NCBI RefSeq assembly: GCF_000826145.2
Contig: NZ_LN651337.1
Location: 1,774,945 to 1,838,944, forward strand
DNA: 64,000 bases
Reading direction: 5' to 3'
Source of the DNA: Sporosarcina koreensis
Lineage (GTDB): Bacteria; Bacillota; Bacilli; Bacillales_A; Planococcaceae
The notes below the pieces were generated by a model that searched no databases, was not told the origin of the DNA, and was given only the letters and a program-made list of their open reading frames with translations. The position numbers and the translations under genes are program-made. This document shows, in pieces, positions 32,002 to 40,762 of the stretch; position 1 is the first letter of the stretch, and every line of letters starts with the position of its first letter.

Positions 32002-32976
32002 TCATTCTTTTTTGCCAATGACGGCTTCCCAATCGATCGTGCCGGCTTTGACTTCATCGCGCCGCTCTTTTGTCATCGAGTCCGACGGGCGGCCGCCATT
32101 CGGCCAGTCCTTGTCGTGGTGTGCGAACTCCGGTCGATCCTGTGAAAGGATGAATGCAGCGACATCCGCCACTTCCTGATCGGACAGGCTGCCGACATTG
32201 CCGACCGGCATGTTATTCTTGACGTAGCCGGCCATTTTCGTCAGACGTGCAATGCCTGCCCCGTCATTGAATGAGCCCTGCCCCCACAATTTCGGGCCTG
32301 TATTGGACCCTGTTCCGCTGCCGTCGCCAGCATGGCAGGTTGCACAGGATTGCTGGTAGACCTTCTCGCCATCTGCCACATTCGGCAACGGCATGTCTTC
32401 GAAGCTGTTCTGATGACGCCAGTCGAGTTCAGCCCCAACCGGAATCCCTTCGGAGATATACGTCATGTACGCAACCATGGCACGCAGATCGGGGTCATCC
32501 ATGTCGAACTTCTGTCCGTCCATACTGCGTACCATGCAGCCGTTGATCCGGTCTTCCAAGGAAACGATTTTGCCGGAGCGGCCGATATACATCGGATAGA
32601 CGGAGGACATGCCGACCAGTGAAGAGACCTCCTCATCCAGCCCAGCTCCTGCATGGCAGCTTGTACAGGACAGTTCGTTCACCCGTTTTTCACCGTCTTC
32701 CGCCGTGGCCGCTTCACTGCGGAGCACATTCGACGTATCGTTCACAAGTTCATAGCCCCGTTTGATGGCTGTTCCCAGCTCATCATCGGGAACGTCATCC
32801 ATCGACGGCGGATTATAGGCGATCGTTCCGCTGTCTGTGACATCGGGCTGAGCGACTTCTGTGATGTCCTCCGCTTCGGATGCCTTATTCGTCTTCAGCT
32901 GGAAAGACATGAGCACGATTGTAAGCGCAAAGACCGCAATGATGATGGATAAGACCAATGTAGATGTTCTTCTCAA
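32002..32976 (-). CDS. Membrane-anchored dihaem cytochrome c, TsdA-like, copy 1
   Basis: A 324-residue protein with one N-terminal membrane anchor (about 6-26) and two haem-c sites, CTSCH (104-108) and CATCH (211-215). Between them DRINGCMVRSMDG and the GRSGKIVSL segment resemble TsdA/DHOR-type thiosulfate dehydrogenases, which oxidise thiosulfate to tetrathionate. The C-terminal half looks like an ordinary cytochrome c (NVADGEKVYQQSCATCH; KNNMPVGNVGSLSDQEVADV). Enzyme activity is inference. It lies downstream of a close paralogue on the same strand. Confidence 0.82.
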   Translation of the reverse strand: MRRTSTLVLSIIIAVFALTIVLMSFQLKTNKASEAEDITEVAQPDVTDSGTIAYNPPSMDDVPDDELGTAIKRGYELVNDTSNVLRSEAATAEDGEKRVNELSCTSCHAGAGLDEEVSSLVGMSSVYPMYIGRSGKIVSLEDRINGCMVRSMDGQKFDMDDPDLRAMVAYMTYISEGIPVGAELDWRHQNSFEDMPLPNVADGEKVYQQSCATCHAGDGSGTGSNTGPKLWGQGSFNDGAGIARLTKMAGYVKNNMPVGNVGSLSDQEVADVAAFILSQDRPEFAHHDKDWPNGGRPSDSMTKERRDEVKAGTIDWEAVIGKKE

Positions 32977-33114
32977 CTTACTCTCCCCCTTCTTCCTTGC
33001 TTATATATACAGTATACACCCGCCTTCCGCCTATTTGTATCGATATTGAAATACATAGGGAAATCCCTGAGCCGCCCCTGTCCTTCGCCTCTACTATGCA
33101 GAATATTTCGGCTT

Positions 33115-34104
33115 TTACTTATGTCCCAAAACCTTTTCCCAGTCGATAGTCCCGTCTTTCACTTGCTGTTGTTTTTCCTTATCCATGATATCCGTCGGGC
33201 CGCCGCCATCCGGCCAGTCCGACCCGCTATCCGGGAATTCCGGCCGCTCCTGTGACAGGATGAAGGCCGTCACGTCCGCTGCTTCCTGAAGACTGAGCGA
33301 GCCCGGCGCGTTCTGTGGCATGTTTTTCTGGACGAAGCCCGTCATCTTCGACATACGTCCCATGCCGGCACCGTCATTGAACGATCCATCCCCCCACAAA
33401 GCCGGCCCTGTCGTCGGACCCGAGCCGGAACCGTCGGCAGCGTGGCATGTGATGCAGGACTGCTGGAAGATCCCTTCCCCTTTGTCGACATTCGGGATCG
33501 GCACTTCATCCACCTCATTCTTGCCGAGCCATGGCATATCAGCTCCAGGCGGAATCCCTTTCGATATGTAGGCCATGTAAGCGATCATCGCGTTCAGATC
33601 TTCATCGCCTTCCTCGAATTTTTCGTAATTCATGCTGCGCACCATGCAGCCATTGATACGGTCGCCGATTGTTGCGATCGCATCGTTCCTGGAGCGGTAT
33701 TTCGGATATTCCACTGTGACACCCACGAGCGACGAGACGTCCTCATCCAATCCTGCGCCCGCATGGCAGCTCGTACACGCCAGTTGGCTCATCACTTCCT
33801 CACCATCCGTCGCCTTCGCTTTTTCCCGCAGGAGATTGGATGTGTCCATCATGAGATCGTAGCCTCTCTGGATCGCTTCGCCTTCCGGTCCGTCGGGCAG
33901 ATCATCCATCGAGGGCGGATTATACGCCACTTCGACATCATCCAGCACCTCTCCGACGTCTCCGCCCTGGATGGCCTGTTTCTCCTCTTTGCTCTCTTTC
34001 AATGCATTTGCCAGCACGACAATCGCAATGGCCCCTATGACTGCCAGAAGACCGAGTGCCCAAACTGATTTGTTCTTCAAGTTGTCCCCTCCCTGATCGG
34101 CCAT
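33115..34104 (-). CDS. Membrane-anchored dihaem cytochrome c, TsdA-like, copy 2
   Basis: A 329-residue paralogue of the preceding gene with the same plan: membrane anchor at about 14-32, CTSCH, DRINGCMVRSMNY, then CITCH in a C-terminal cytochrome domain. Shared blocks such as VAYNPPSMDDLP, CTSCHAGAGLDEDVSSLVGV and GSFNDGAGMGR show tandem duplication. The gene starts near GGGAGGGGAC and is the promoter-proximal copy. In copy 1 the anchor and spacing differ, so the two may have separate partners. Confidence 0.82.
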   Translation of the reverse strand: MADQGGDNLKNKSVWALGLLAVIGAIAIVVLANALKESKEEKQAIQGGDVGEVLDDVEVAYNPPSMDDLPDGPEGEAIQRGYDLMMDTSNLLREKAKATDGEEVMSQLACTSCHAGAGLDEDVSSLVGVTVEYPKYRSRNDAIATIGDRINGCMVRSMNYEKFEEGDEDLNAMIAYMAYISKGIPPGADMPWLGKNEVDEVPIPNVDKGEGIFQQSCITCHAADGSGSGPTTGPALWGDGSFNDGAGMGRMSKMTGFVQKNMPQNAPGSLSLQEAADVTAFILSQERPEFPDSGSDWPDGGGPTDIMDKEKQQQVKDGTIDWEKVLGHK

Positions 34105-34198
34105 CCTGCATCGGCCGATTATTTTTCTATATTTATTATGTATTCAGTACACTGCCCATTCGTCCTCTTCCCTGCCGTCTCTCTTATGAAACACTCGA

Positions 34199-34226
34199 TT
34201 GTAAAACACTATACTTCTTATATAAT
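34199..34226 (+). promoter_or_regulatory. SigA promoter of opuF
   Basis: TTGTAA at 34199-34204, a 16-base spacer and TATAAT at 34221-34226, 93 bases before the start. Confidence 0.75.
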
Positions 34227-34318
34227 TCATGTTTCTGATGCGACAAATCAGGATATAGGTAAGAAGGCGGACTCTGCACAGGCAGCTGCGGAGAGACCAG
34301 CAGAGAGGACGTGGGGGA

Positions 34319-35260
34319 ATGATCGAGTTTGAGCATGTGGACAAATCATACGACGGCCGTGTGAATGTCGTGGAGGATATCAATTTCACAATCGAAAAAG
34401 GGGAATTCTTCGTACTGATCGGACCGAGCGGATGCGGAAAGACGACCACCCTGAAGATGATCAACCGGCTGATTCCACTGACCGGAGGCACGGTCCGGAT
34501 CCATGGCAAGCGTATCAGCGATTATGACATCCATGAACTGCGCTGGGAGATCGGCTACGTCCTGCAGCAGATCGCCCTGTTCCCGCATATGACGATCGAA
34601 GAGAATATCTCCGTCGTGCCGGAATTGAAGAAGTGGGAAAAGGGGAAGATCCGGGACCGTGTCACCGAACTGCTTACAATGGCCGGACTGGAGCCCGATA
34701 CATACAGGAACCGGAAACCGAACGAACTGTCCGGCGGGGAGCAGCAGCGGATCGGCGTTGTCCGGGCACTCGCTGCGGATCCCGACGTCGTGCTGATGGA
34801 CGAGCCGTTCAGTGCACTCGATCCGATCAGCCGGACCAAGCTGCAGGACGACCTGCTGGACTTGCAGCGCACCATCCGGAAGACCATCGTGTTCGTCACG
34901 CACGACATCCAGGAAGCGATGAAACTCGGTGACCGGATTTGTCTCATGAAAGACGGACGGATCGAGCAGCTCGGCACACCGGCAGAAATACTGCGGTCAC
35001 CCGCCACGCCGTTTGTCGAGGAATTCACGGGCAGCCGCACGTCTCACCTTTTCAATGTGAAGGACTATATGGAGCCGGCAGGATCGGAAGCCGCTGACGC
35101 ACCCTCCATGCCCGGAGATGCAGGCTGGCATGCCGTCCTGGAAGCATTACAATCCCGAGATGCTGTGCGGGTCATCCAAGACGGACAGACGATCGGCATC
35201 CTGACCCGTGGCTCCATTCTCAAGTACTTGGCTGATCAGGAAAGGACGGCGACTGCATGA
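34319..35260 (+). CDS. opuFA: Osmolyte ABC transporter ATP-binding protein OpuFA
   Basis: A 313-residue ATPase of the quaternary-amine importer group: Walker A GPSGCGKTTTLKMINRL, signature LSGGEQQRIGVVRA, Walker B VVLMDEPFSALDPI, His in FVTHDIQEAMKLGD. A C-terminal extension (about 255-313) ends in a CBS-like segment (AVRVIQDGQTIGILTRGSIL). It powers uptake of glycine betaine-type osmolytes. GTGGGGGA lies before the ATG. It overlaps the next gene by four bases, and that gene encodes the permease/binding-protein fusion typical of OpuF. Confidence 0.9.
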   Translation: MIEFEHVDKSYDGRVNVVEDINFTIEKGEFFVLIGPSGCGKTTTLKMINRLIPLTGGTVRIHGKRISDYDIHELRWEIGYVLQQIALFPHMTIEENISVVPELKKWEKGKIRDRVTELLTMAGLEPDTYRNRKPNELSGGEQQRIGVVRALAADPDVVLMDEPFSALDPISRTKLQDDLLDLQRTIRKTIVFVTHDIQEAMKLGDRICLMKDGRIEQLGTPAEILRSPATPFVEEFTGSRTSHLFNVKDYMEPAGSEAADAPSMPGDAGWHAVLEALQSRDAVRVIQDGQTIGILTRGSILKYLADQERTATA

Positions 35261-36774
35261 CGCATTTCACAGACGTATTCCAGGAACGCAAAGGCGAATT
35301 GGCAGGTGCACTGTTCGAACACGTACAGCTCTCGTTCATCGCCCTCTTCTTTGCCGTGCTGATCGCGATTCCGCTCGGCATCTGGCTGACGAACAAGCGC
35401 GCCATCGCCGAACCGGTCATCGGGGCGAGTGCCGTTCTGCAGACCATCCCGTCGCTCGCCCTGCTCGGCCTTCTCATCCCGCTGCTCGGAATAGGCAAAG
35501 TGCCGGCAATCATCGCACTCGTCGCTTATGCCCTGCTGCCGATCCTGCGCAATACATACACGGGCATCAAAGAGGTGGACCCATCCTTGAGAGAGGCCGC
35601 GACCGCGATGGGCATGAACACGTGGAAACGGCTGATCAAAGTGGAATTGCCGCTCGCCATGCCTGTCATCATGGCGGGGATCCGGACATCGATGGTACTC
35701 ATCATCGGAACGGCTACTTTGGCCGCCCTGATCGGCGCCGGCGGTCTCGGTGACCTGATCCTGCTGGGTATCGACCGGAACAACCCTTCCCTGATCGTGC
35801 TCGGCGCGATTCCCGCTGCATTACTCGCGCTACTCTTCGATTTCCTGCTGAAGAAGTTCGAAGGTCTTCCCTTCAAGCGCGCGGCGGCGGCTCTCGGTGT
35901 CTTCTTCGCCGCTGCCCTGCTCGTCATCGTCCTTCCGTTCCTGTCCGGAAGTTCAGAGAAGCAGTTCGTCATCGGCGCGAAACTCGGTGCGGAACCCGAG
36001 ATCCTCATAAATATGTACAAACTGCTGATCGAAGACGGGACGGATCTGTCCGTCGAACTGAAACCCGGGCTCGGGAAAACGTCGTTCGTCTTTAGCGCGC
36101 TGAAGTCGGGCAGCATCGACATGTATCCGGAATTCACCGGGACAGCGCTGTCCGAGTTCCTGAAGGAGGAAGCTGTCAGCAACGACCGCAAAGAAGTATA
36201 TGAACAGGCAAGAAAAGGGCTCGCAGACCAATTCGGCATGGCGTTCCTGGAACCGATGGCCTATAACAACACCTATACACTTGCCATCTCCAAAGCATTC
36301 GAGGAACAGACCGGCATCTCGTCCATTTCCGATCTGGCCGCGGTCCAATCCAATGTGAAAGCCGGATTCACACTTGAATTCAATGACCGGGAAGACGGCT
36401 ACAAAGGTATCCAGAAGCTGTACGGCCTCGATTTCCCATCCGTCAGAACGATGGAGCCGAAACTGCGCTATCAGGCCATCGAGACGGGAGACATCAACCT
36501 GATGGATGCCTACTCCACCGACAGTGAGCTGAAGGAGTATGAGATGACTGTCTTGAAGGACGACAAGGAATTGTTCCCGCCTTATCAGGGAGCACCACTG
36601 TTGCTGCAGAAAACACTCGATAAGCATCCGGAGCTCAAGGAAATTCTCAATACGCTTTCAGGCAAGGTGACGGATGATGAAATGCGGGATATGAACTACC
36701 GGGTCAATTCCGGCGGTGAACAGCCGGCGGACGTGGCACGCGAATACTTGCAGAACGCAGGCCTGCTCCACTGA
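35257..36774 (+). CDS. opuFB: OpuFB: permease fused to osmolyte-binding domain
   Basis: A 505-residue fusion. Residues about 1-215 are the permease with five to six helices and the EAA loop (LREAATAMGMNTWKRLIKVELPLAMPVIMAG). After one more helix (about 208-228), residues 235-505 form a substrate-binding domain (FVIGAKLGAEPEILINMYKLLIED; DMYPEFTGTALSEFL; LMDAYSTDSELKEY). This transmembrane/binding-protein fusion distinguishes OpuF from OpuB/OpuC. The ligand-cage residues cannot be assigned without a structure. Ended by a strong terminator. Confidence 0.92.
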   Translation: MTHFTDVFQERKGELAGALFEHVQLSFIALFFAVLIAIPLGIWLTNKRAIAEPVIGASAVLQTIPSLALLGLLIPLLGIGKVPAIIALVAYALLPILRNTYTGIKEVDPSLREAATAMGMNTWKRLIKVELPLAMPVIMAGIRTSMVLIIGTATLAALIGAGGLGDLILLGIDRNNPSLIVLGAIPAALLALLFDFLLKKFEGLPFKRAAAALGVFFAAALLVIVLPFLSGSSEKQFVIGAKLGAEPEILINMYKLLIEDGTDLSVELKPGLGKTSFVFSALKSGSIDMYPEFTGTALSEFLKEEAVSNDRKEVYEQARKGLADQFGMAFLEPMAYNNTYTLAISKAFEEQTGISSISDLAAVQSNVKAGFTLEFNDREDGYKGIQKLYGLDFPSVRTMEPKLRYQAIETGDINLMDAYSTDSELKEYEMTVLKDDKELFPPYQGAPLLLQKTLDKHPELKEILNTLSGKVTDDEMRDMNYRVNSGGEQPADVAREYLQNAGLLH

Positions 36775-36818
36775 AAAAGCCGGTCCGGCACCCGTTTCGG
36801 GATGCCGGCCGGCTTTTC
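36774..36818. terminator. Bidirectional terminator after opuFB
   Basis: AAAAGCCGGTCCGGCA pairs with TGCCGGCCGGCTTTT across a CCCGTTTCGGGA loop region (36775-36816). Confidence 0.9.
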
Positions 36819-36819
36819 C

Positions 36820-37296
36820 TTATGATTCGAAAAGCATCGACATCTCCCCTGCGTTCGCCGGATGCTCTTCTTCGAGTTTTTTCAGTTCATCTTCGGATCC
36901 GATGTCGTACAGTTTTTGGCCATACCAGTCATCGAGAACCGTCCGGCTGACGGTATGCGGATCGCCGTCAACGACGAAAGTGAGGACTCCTGCATTCGGC
37001 ACAAGTGCAAAGATGGCCGAGGCATTATGCAGCATCATGTCATCCGTGAACGCACCATCTGCCGTCTCATAGAACAGCTTCGCTCCATAGGGTTCCGTAT
37101 CCGTCTGCAGTTCCATCCCTTCGAACTGACCGCTGCCCGGCAGCAGTCCGACTATCGCCCCGATGCTGCTATTGTCACCGATCTTCGAGTTCTTATACGA
37201 AAACAGATCCTTCGATCCATTCCCTTCTGCGCATCCACCGACAATCAGCAGCAGGAGGGCCGCCGCCGCTGCCATCCATAATCTCTTCAAGATCAT
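36820..37296 (-). CDS. DUF4825-like lipoprotein
   Basis: A 158-residue lipoprotein: signal peptide with lipobox VGGC (Cys22), then LFSYKNSKIGDNSSIGAIVG and ELQTDTEPYGAKLFY. From memory this pattern matches DUF4825, small extracytoplasmic proteins of unknown function in Bacillales, sometimes linked to anti-sigma factors. No such partner is adjacent here. GGAGGAATG lies before the start. Confidence 0.7.
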   Translation of the reverse strand: MILKRLWMAAAAALLLLIVGGCAEGNGSKDLFSYKNSKIGDNSSIGAIVGLLPGSGQFEGMELQTDTEPYGAKLFYETADGAFTDDMMLHNASAIFALVPNAGVLTFVVDGDPHTVSRTVLDDWYGQKLYDIGSEDELKKLEEEHPANAGEMSMLFES

Positions 37297-37384
37297 TCCT
37301 CCTCAACTATTCACTCATTGTCACAGTCTATATAGTATAACCCTATTCCGCGACATGCAGAGTTTTTCGCTCTGCGAAATTGTT

Positions 37385-37414
37385 TTGCATTCCGTTCCGA
37401 CCGTTTGGTATACT
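37385..37414 (+). promoter_or_regulatory. SigA promoter of the acyltransferase gene
   Basis: TTGCAT at 37385-37390, an 18-base spacer ending in TGG, and TATACT at 37409-37414; 43 bases before the start. Confidence 0.7.
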
Positions 37415-37457
37415 GGCAGTTGGTTTACATATTACGCCGGTAAAGGATTGAATTTCA

Positions 37458-38555
37458 ATGAAAAAAGAAATCGCTTCCATCTACTATGTGCGATTTTTTG
37501 CTGCGCTCTTTGTCGTGCTCGTCCATACGACAGCTCAATACCGGCATCTGTTCCCCGCTCCTTCGTTCCAGAATACGTTCTATTTTTTCCTGAATAATAT
37601 CGTCCGTGTCGAAGGCGGCATGTTCGTCATGATCATGGGGATTGTGTTCTTCTATATGTACCGGGACAGGCCGTTCACGAAAGATGTTCTGCTGTCCTAT
37701 TGGAAGAAACGGGTCACCTACATACTGATTCCGTATATTGTCTGGTCACTCATCTACGAAGTCGAAATGTGGCATTATCAGGACCGTCCGCTCGTACTGT
37801 CCGATATTCTGCACCGGCTCCTGTTCGGGGAGAGTAAATATCAGCTTTACTTCATCTTCATTGTTGTGCAATTCTACTTGGTCTTTCCCCTTCTTATGCT
37901 GCTGGTGCGCAAGTTTGCATTCTTCCGGAACTACTTATGGCTCTTCGGGATCCTCGCGGAGTATGGATACTTCCAGTTTACGATGCATACGGACTTCGTG
38001 ACAGTCCCCCTCATGTTCAGTTTCATCGGATCGTACATGCTCGGCGCCTGGATCGGCGTCCATTACGAAACGATCATCGACAAGATGTCGAAGAAGAGAA
38101 TGCTGCTGGCCGGAGCAGCTGGGCTGCTGTTCGGCCTGACGTATGTGTTCATCCGCTACCGGAATACGTACTTCGAGCGGCTGCCGATCGATGATGATTA
38201 TTATAAGATGATCGGCATCCTGTTCAAGGTGATCGGCAGTTTGTTCTTCTTCTACTTCGGGGAGTACCTTGCCCGCTGGAGCAGCACGGTATCGGTGCAC
38301 CGTATGCGGAGCGTTGCGACCTACTCATTCGGCTTCTACCTCATGCACCCTCTTGTCCTGTTCCAGGTCATGAAGTATCTGCCGACGCGCGGCACACCGC
38401 TGTCCTGGCATGTGACGATCTTCCTGCAATATACGATTACGGTGATCTTGTGCTATCTCATCATCTGGTTCTTCCACCGGTTCGTGCCGTTCGCGAGTTT
38501 TGTTTTTGGAAAACTGCCGAAGAAGGCTCCGCTGTTCTGGCAGGTCAAAGAGTAG
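37458..38555 (+). CDS. Acyltransferase family membrane protein
   Basis: A 365-residue integral membrane O-acyltransferase (PF01757) with about ten helices. The family start YYVRFFAALFVVLVHTTAQY carries the conserved RxxA and His. Members acetylate cell-surface polysaccharides, teichoic acids or peptidoglycan. There is no fused SGNH domain and no glycosyltransferase neighbour, so the acceptor is unknown. Ribosome site upstream is weak (TAAAGGATTG). Confidence 0.85.
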   Translation: MKKEIASIYYVRFFAALFVVLVHTTAQYRHLFPAPSFQNTFYFFLNNIVRVEGGMFVMIMGIVFFYMYRDRPFTKDVLLSYWKKRVTYILIPYIVWSLIYEVEMWHYQDRPLVLSDILHRLLFGESKYQLYFIFIVVQFYLVFPLLMLLVRKFAFFRNYLWLFGILAEYGYFQFTMHTDFVTVPLMFSFIGSYMLGAWIGVHYETIIDKMSKKRMLLAGAAGLLFGLTYVFIRYRNTYFERLPIDDDYYKMIGILFKVIGSLFFFYFGEYLARWSSTVSVHRMRSVATYSFGFYLMHPLVLFQVMKYLPTRGTPLSWHVTIFLQYTITVILCYLIIWFFHRFVPFASFVFGKLPKKAPLFWQVKE

Positions 38556-38654
38556 GACATCCCCGGGCATCCAGCCGATTCCGGTGGTTTTTTGATCAGT
38601 TGCGTATTTTCTTTTTGCCGAAAATTGTTTACACTGGACAAGGAGGCGATTGTG

Positions 38655-39098
38655 ATGAAAAAACTGATGATGCTGCTGGCTGCAGGGCTTCTGCTGTCCG
38701 CCTGCAGCGATACAGATAAATCTGAACCGAAACCGGAGACGGCTGATACGGCGCCTGCTGCCGAACAGCCCGCTGAGACGAGTGCTGTGACCGACCTCGA
38801 AGAAGGGCTCAAAGGGGACACGGAAGAAGTGGCCTATGCGGATCTTGCGTCCGGTAACGTGCCCGCCAATAAGAAAGTGAACTTCACCGGTACTGTCTTC
38901 TCAAACGAAGACGGGAAGCTCGGTTTGAAGCATGACGTTGAAGATGAAGCTGAAACTGTTCTGTGGGTCGACGATCTGCGGCTCGGGGAACGCACCGAAA
39001 TCCCGGAAGGAACGACGGTGACCGTCTATGGCAGCTATACTGAAACAGACACGGACGGCGTGCCTGTCCTGAAAGCGGTTTTCATCGATCCGAAATAG
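38655..39098 (+). CDS. Lipoprotein with OB-fold-like domain
   Basis: A 147-residue lipoprotein: lipobox LLSAC (Cys17), an Asp/Glu/Pro-rich linker (about 18-60), then a small beta-rich domain (KVNFTGTVFSNEDGKLGLKH; GTTVTVYGSYTETDTDGVPV). The domain pattern is that of OB-fold proteins annotated 'tRNA_anti-like' or similar in lipoproteins. Role unknown. The start at MKKLMM is set by AAGGAGGCGATT. Confidence 0.75.
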   Translation: MKKLMMLLAAGLLLSACSDTDKSEPKPETADTAPAAEQPAETSAVTDLEEGLKGDTEEVAYADLASGNVPANKKVNFTGTVFSNEDGKLGLKHDVEDEAETVLWVDDLRLGERTEIPEGTTVTVYGSYTETDTDGVPVLKAVFIDPK

Positions 39099-39102
39099 CT
39101 GT

Positions 39103-39141
39103 GTACACAAGCCTCCGGCAGCGGGGGCTTGTTTGTTTGTC
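39103..39141 (+). terminator. Terminator of the lipoprotein gene
   Basis: ACAAGCCTCCG (39107-39117) with CGGGGGCTTGT (39122-39132, one wobble), followed by TTGTTTGT. Confidence 0.75.
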
Positions 39142-39152
39142 CGGCTTCCTTC

Positions 39153-39180
39153 TTGATTTCTCCGGAAATAGGCATAGAAT
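39153..39180 (+). promoter_or_regulatory. SigA promoter of tsuAB
   Basis: TTGATT at 39153-39158, a 16-base spacer and TAGAAT at 39175-39180, 32 bases before the start. Confidence 0.7.
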
Positions 39181-39211
39181 AGAAAAGTACTTTTAGAAGG
39201 AGCTAAATGAG

Positions 39212-40423
39212 ATGAAAACTATATATCATTCGATTTTCGGCCGCTATTGGAACCCTTATCTGGTTCTTGCGGCTGCCGGTATCCTCAGTGCCGTCTATTT
39301 CGGCCTCACGGGCGGTGTCTGGGCAGTGACCGGTGAGTTCACCCGGCTCGGCGGCGACCTGCTCAAGCTGGCAGGCGTGGACATCTCCGGATGGGCGTAC
39401 TATGACATGGTACACCTGCAGGGGGCGACCTGGAACCGTCCGGACGGCTGGATTGTGTGGGGGATGTTCATCGGCGCGCTCGTCATGGTGCTGTTGAGCG
39501 GCAGTTTCAAGATCCGTCTTCCCAAACAGAAACGGCGCTACGTCCAGGGGCTGACGGGCGGTATCATCGCGGGATTCGGTGCACGGCTCGCCCTCGGCTG
39601 CAACTTGGCCGCCTTCTTCACCGGTGTGCCGCAGTTTTCGTTCCACTCCTGGATCTTCATCGTCGCGACAGGCATCGGAACGTTCTTCGGTGCAAAACTG
39701 ACGAAGACGCGCTGGTGGAAAGGACGCCCGTCGCTCGTCCGCGGCGGTGCGGTCAAGCCGTCGGAAGTGAAATCGCGGACCATCCAGCCGGTTGCCGGAG
39801 CCGCCATCGCACTCGTCTACGCGGCGCTGACAATCTATTTCTTTACCTCAGGCCAGACACGGCTCGGGCTCGGAGCACTGTTCGGCCTCGCATTCGGCAT
39901 CCTGATCGAGCGCGGCCAGATCTGCTTCACATCGGCATTCCGGGATCTGTTCCTCGTCGGCCGCAGCATGATGGCGAAAGCGATTATCCTCGGGATGGCA
40001 GTCAGTTCCGTCATTACAATCATCGTGATTTCGGTCTACGGAATGACGCCGATCACGCAGATCGCCGCACTGAGTACGTTCGTCGGCGGCGTGCTGTTCG
40101 GTCTCGGTATCGTCATGGCATCGGGCTGTGAAACCGGGATGATGTACCGGCTGATGGAAGGCCAAGTGCTCTTTTTGCCGGTGTTCGCCGGCAATATCAT
40201 CGGCGCCACCCTCCTCGCCTATGCGTGGGATCATCTCGGCGTCTATGAGACACTCGTCGCAAGCGGCAGTCAAGTCAACTTGATAGACACGCTCGGACCG
40301 GTCGGCGCTATCGCGGCGACCCTCCTCATGCTCGGCGTCCTGTATGGCCTGACCGTGTTCCGGGAAAAGCAATACCGCAGTAAACTCGTACCGATGAAAG
40401 GAGCGAAACAGCATGCAAACTGA
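39212..40423 (+). CDS. tsuA: YeeE/YedE family thiosulfate importer
   Basis: A 403-residue membrane protein with two sulfur-transport (PF04143) halves. The key cysteines sit in GARLALGCNLAAFFTG (first half), ERGQICFTSAFRD (middle) and GIVMASGCETGMMYRL (second half), the conserved cysteines that pass thiosulfate in YeeE. GAAGGAGC lies before the ATG. It overlaps the TusA-like gene by 11 bases, the usual tsuA-tsuB pair. Could alternatively serve selenium as YedE-like proteins do, but no selenium gene is nearby. Confidence 0.9.
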   Translation: MKTIYHSIFGRYWNPYLVLAAAGILSAVYFGLTGGVWAVTGEFTRLGGDLLKLAGVDISGWAYYDMVHLQGATWNRPDGWIVWGMFIGALVMVLLSGSFKIRLPKQKRRYVQGLTGGIIAGFGARLALGCNLAAFFTGVPQFSFHSWIFIVATGIGTFFGAKLTKTRWWKGRPSLVRGGAVKPSEVKSRTIQPVAGAAIALVYAALTIYFFTSGQTRLGLGALFGLAFGILIERGQICFTSAFRDLFLVGRSMMAKAIILGMAVSSVITIIVISVYGMTPITQIAALSTFVGGVLFGLGIVMASGCETGMMYRLMEGQVLFLPVFAGNIIGATLLAYAWDHLGVYETLVASGSQVNLIDTLGPVGAIAATLLMLGVLYGLTVFREKQYRSKLVPMKGAKQHAN

Positions 40424-40652
40424 TCTCGAACCTGATTTCACGCTCGATCTGCGCGGTGAATCGTGCCCGTATCCGGTCATCTATACACTGGAAGCGCTTG
40501 AAGGCATGAAGAAAGGCGAACTGCTGCAGGTCATCACCGACTGCCCCGGTTCGTTCCGCAACGTGCCGGAAGAGGCACTCGCACACGGCTACACGTTCGC
40601 ACAGGATCCTGTGAAGAACGGACAGGAGTATTTGTTTTATATTTACGCATGA
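40413..40652 (+). CDS. tsuB: TusA family sulfurtransferase
   Basis: A 79-residue TusA-like protein with the catalytic CPYP motif in LDLRGESCPYPVIYTLEAL and the typical alpha/beta plan ending LFYIYA. TsuB accepts sulfur from imported thiosulfate on this cysteine. It overlaps tsuA and has AAAGGAG upstream. Confidence 0.92.
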   Translation: MQTDLEPDFTLDLRGESCPYPVIYTLEALEGMKKGELLQVITDCPGSFRNVPEEALAHGYTFAQDPVKNGQEYLFYIYA

Positions 40653-40657
40653 CCCGC

Positions 40658-40690
40658 AGCAGGCACCGGCATTCCGGTGCCTGTTTTTTA
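40658..40690 (+). terminator. Terminator of tsuAB
   Basis: CAGGCACCGG (40660-40669) with CCGGTGCCTG (40674-40683), followed by six T. Confidence 0.9.
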
Positions 40691-40762
40691 CTGTCTGCAG
40701 GCGTTGGCGCTTGTCCCTCCGATTGTGAGATGATGAAGGAAGCAATCAAAGGAGGAGATGGC

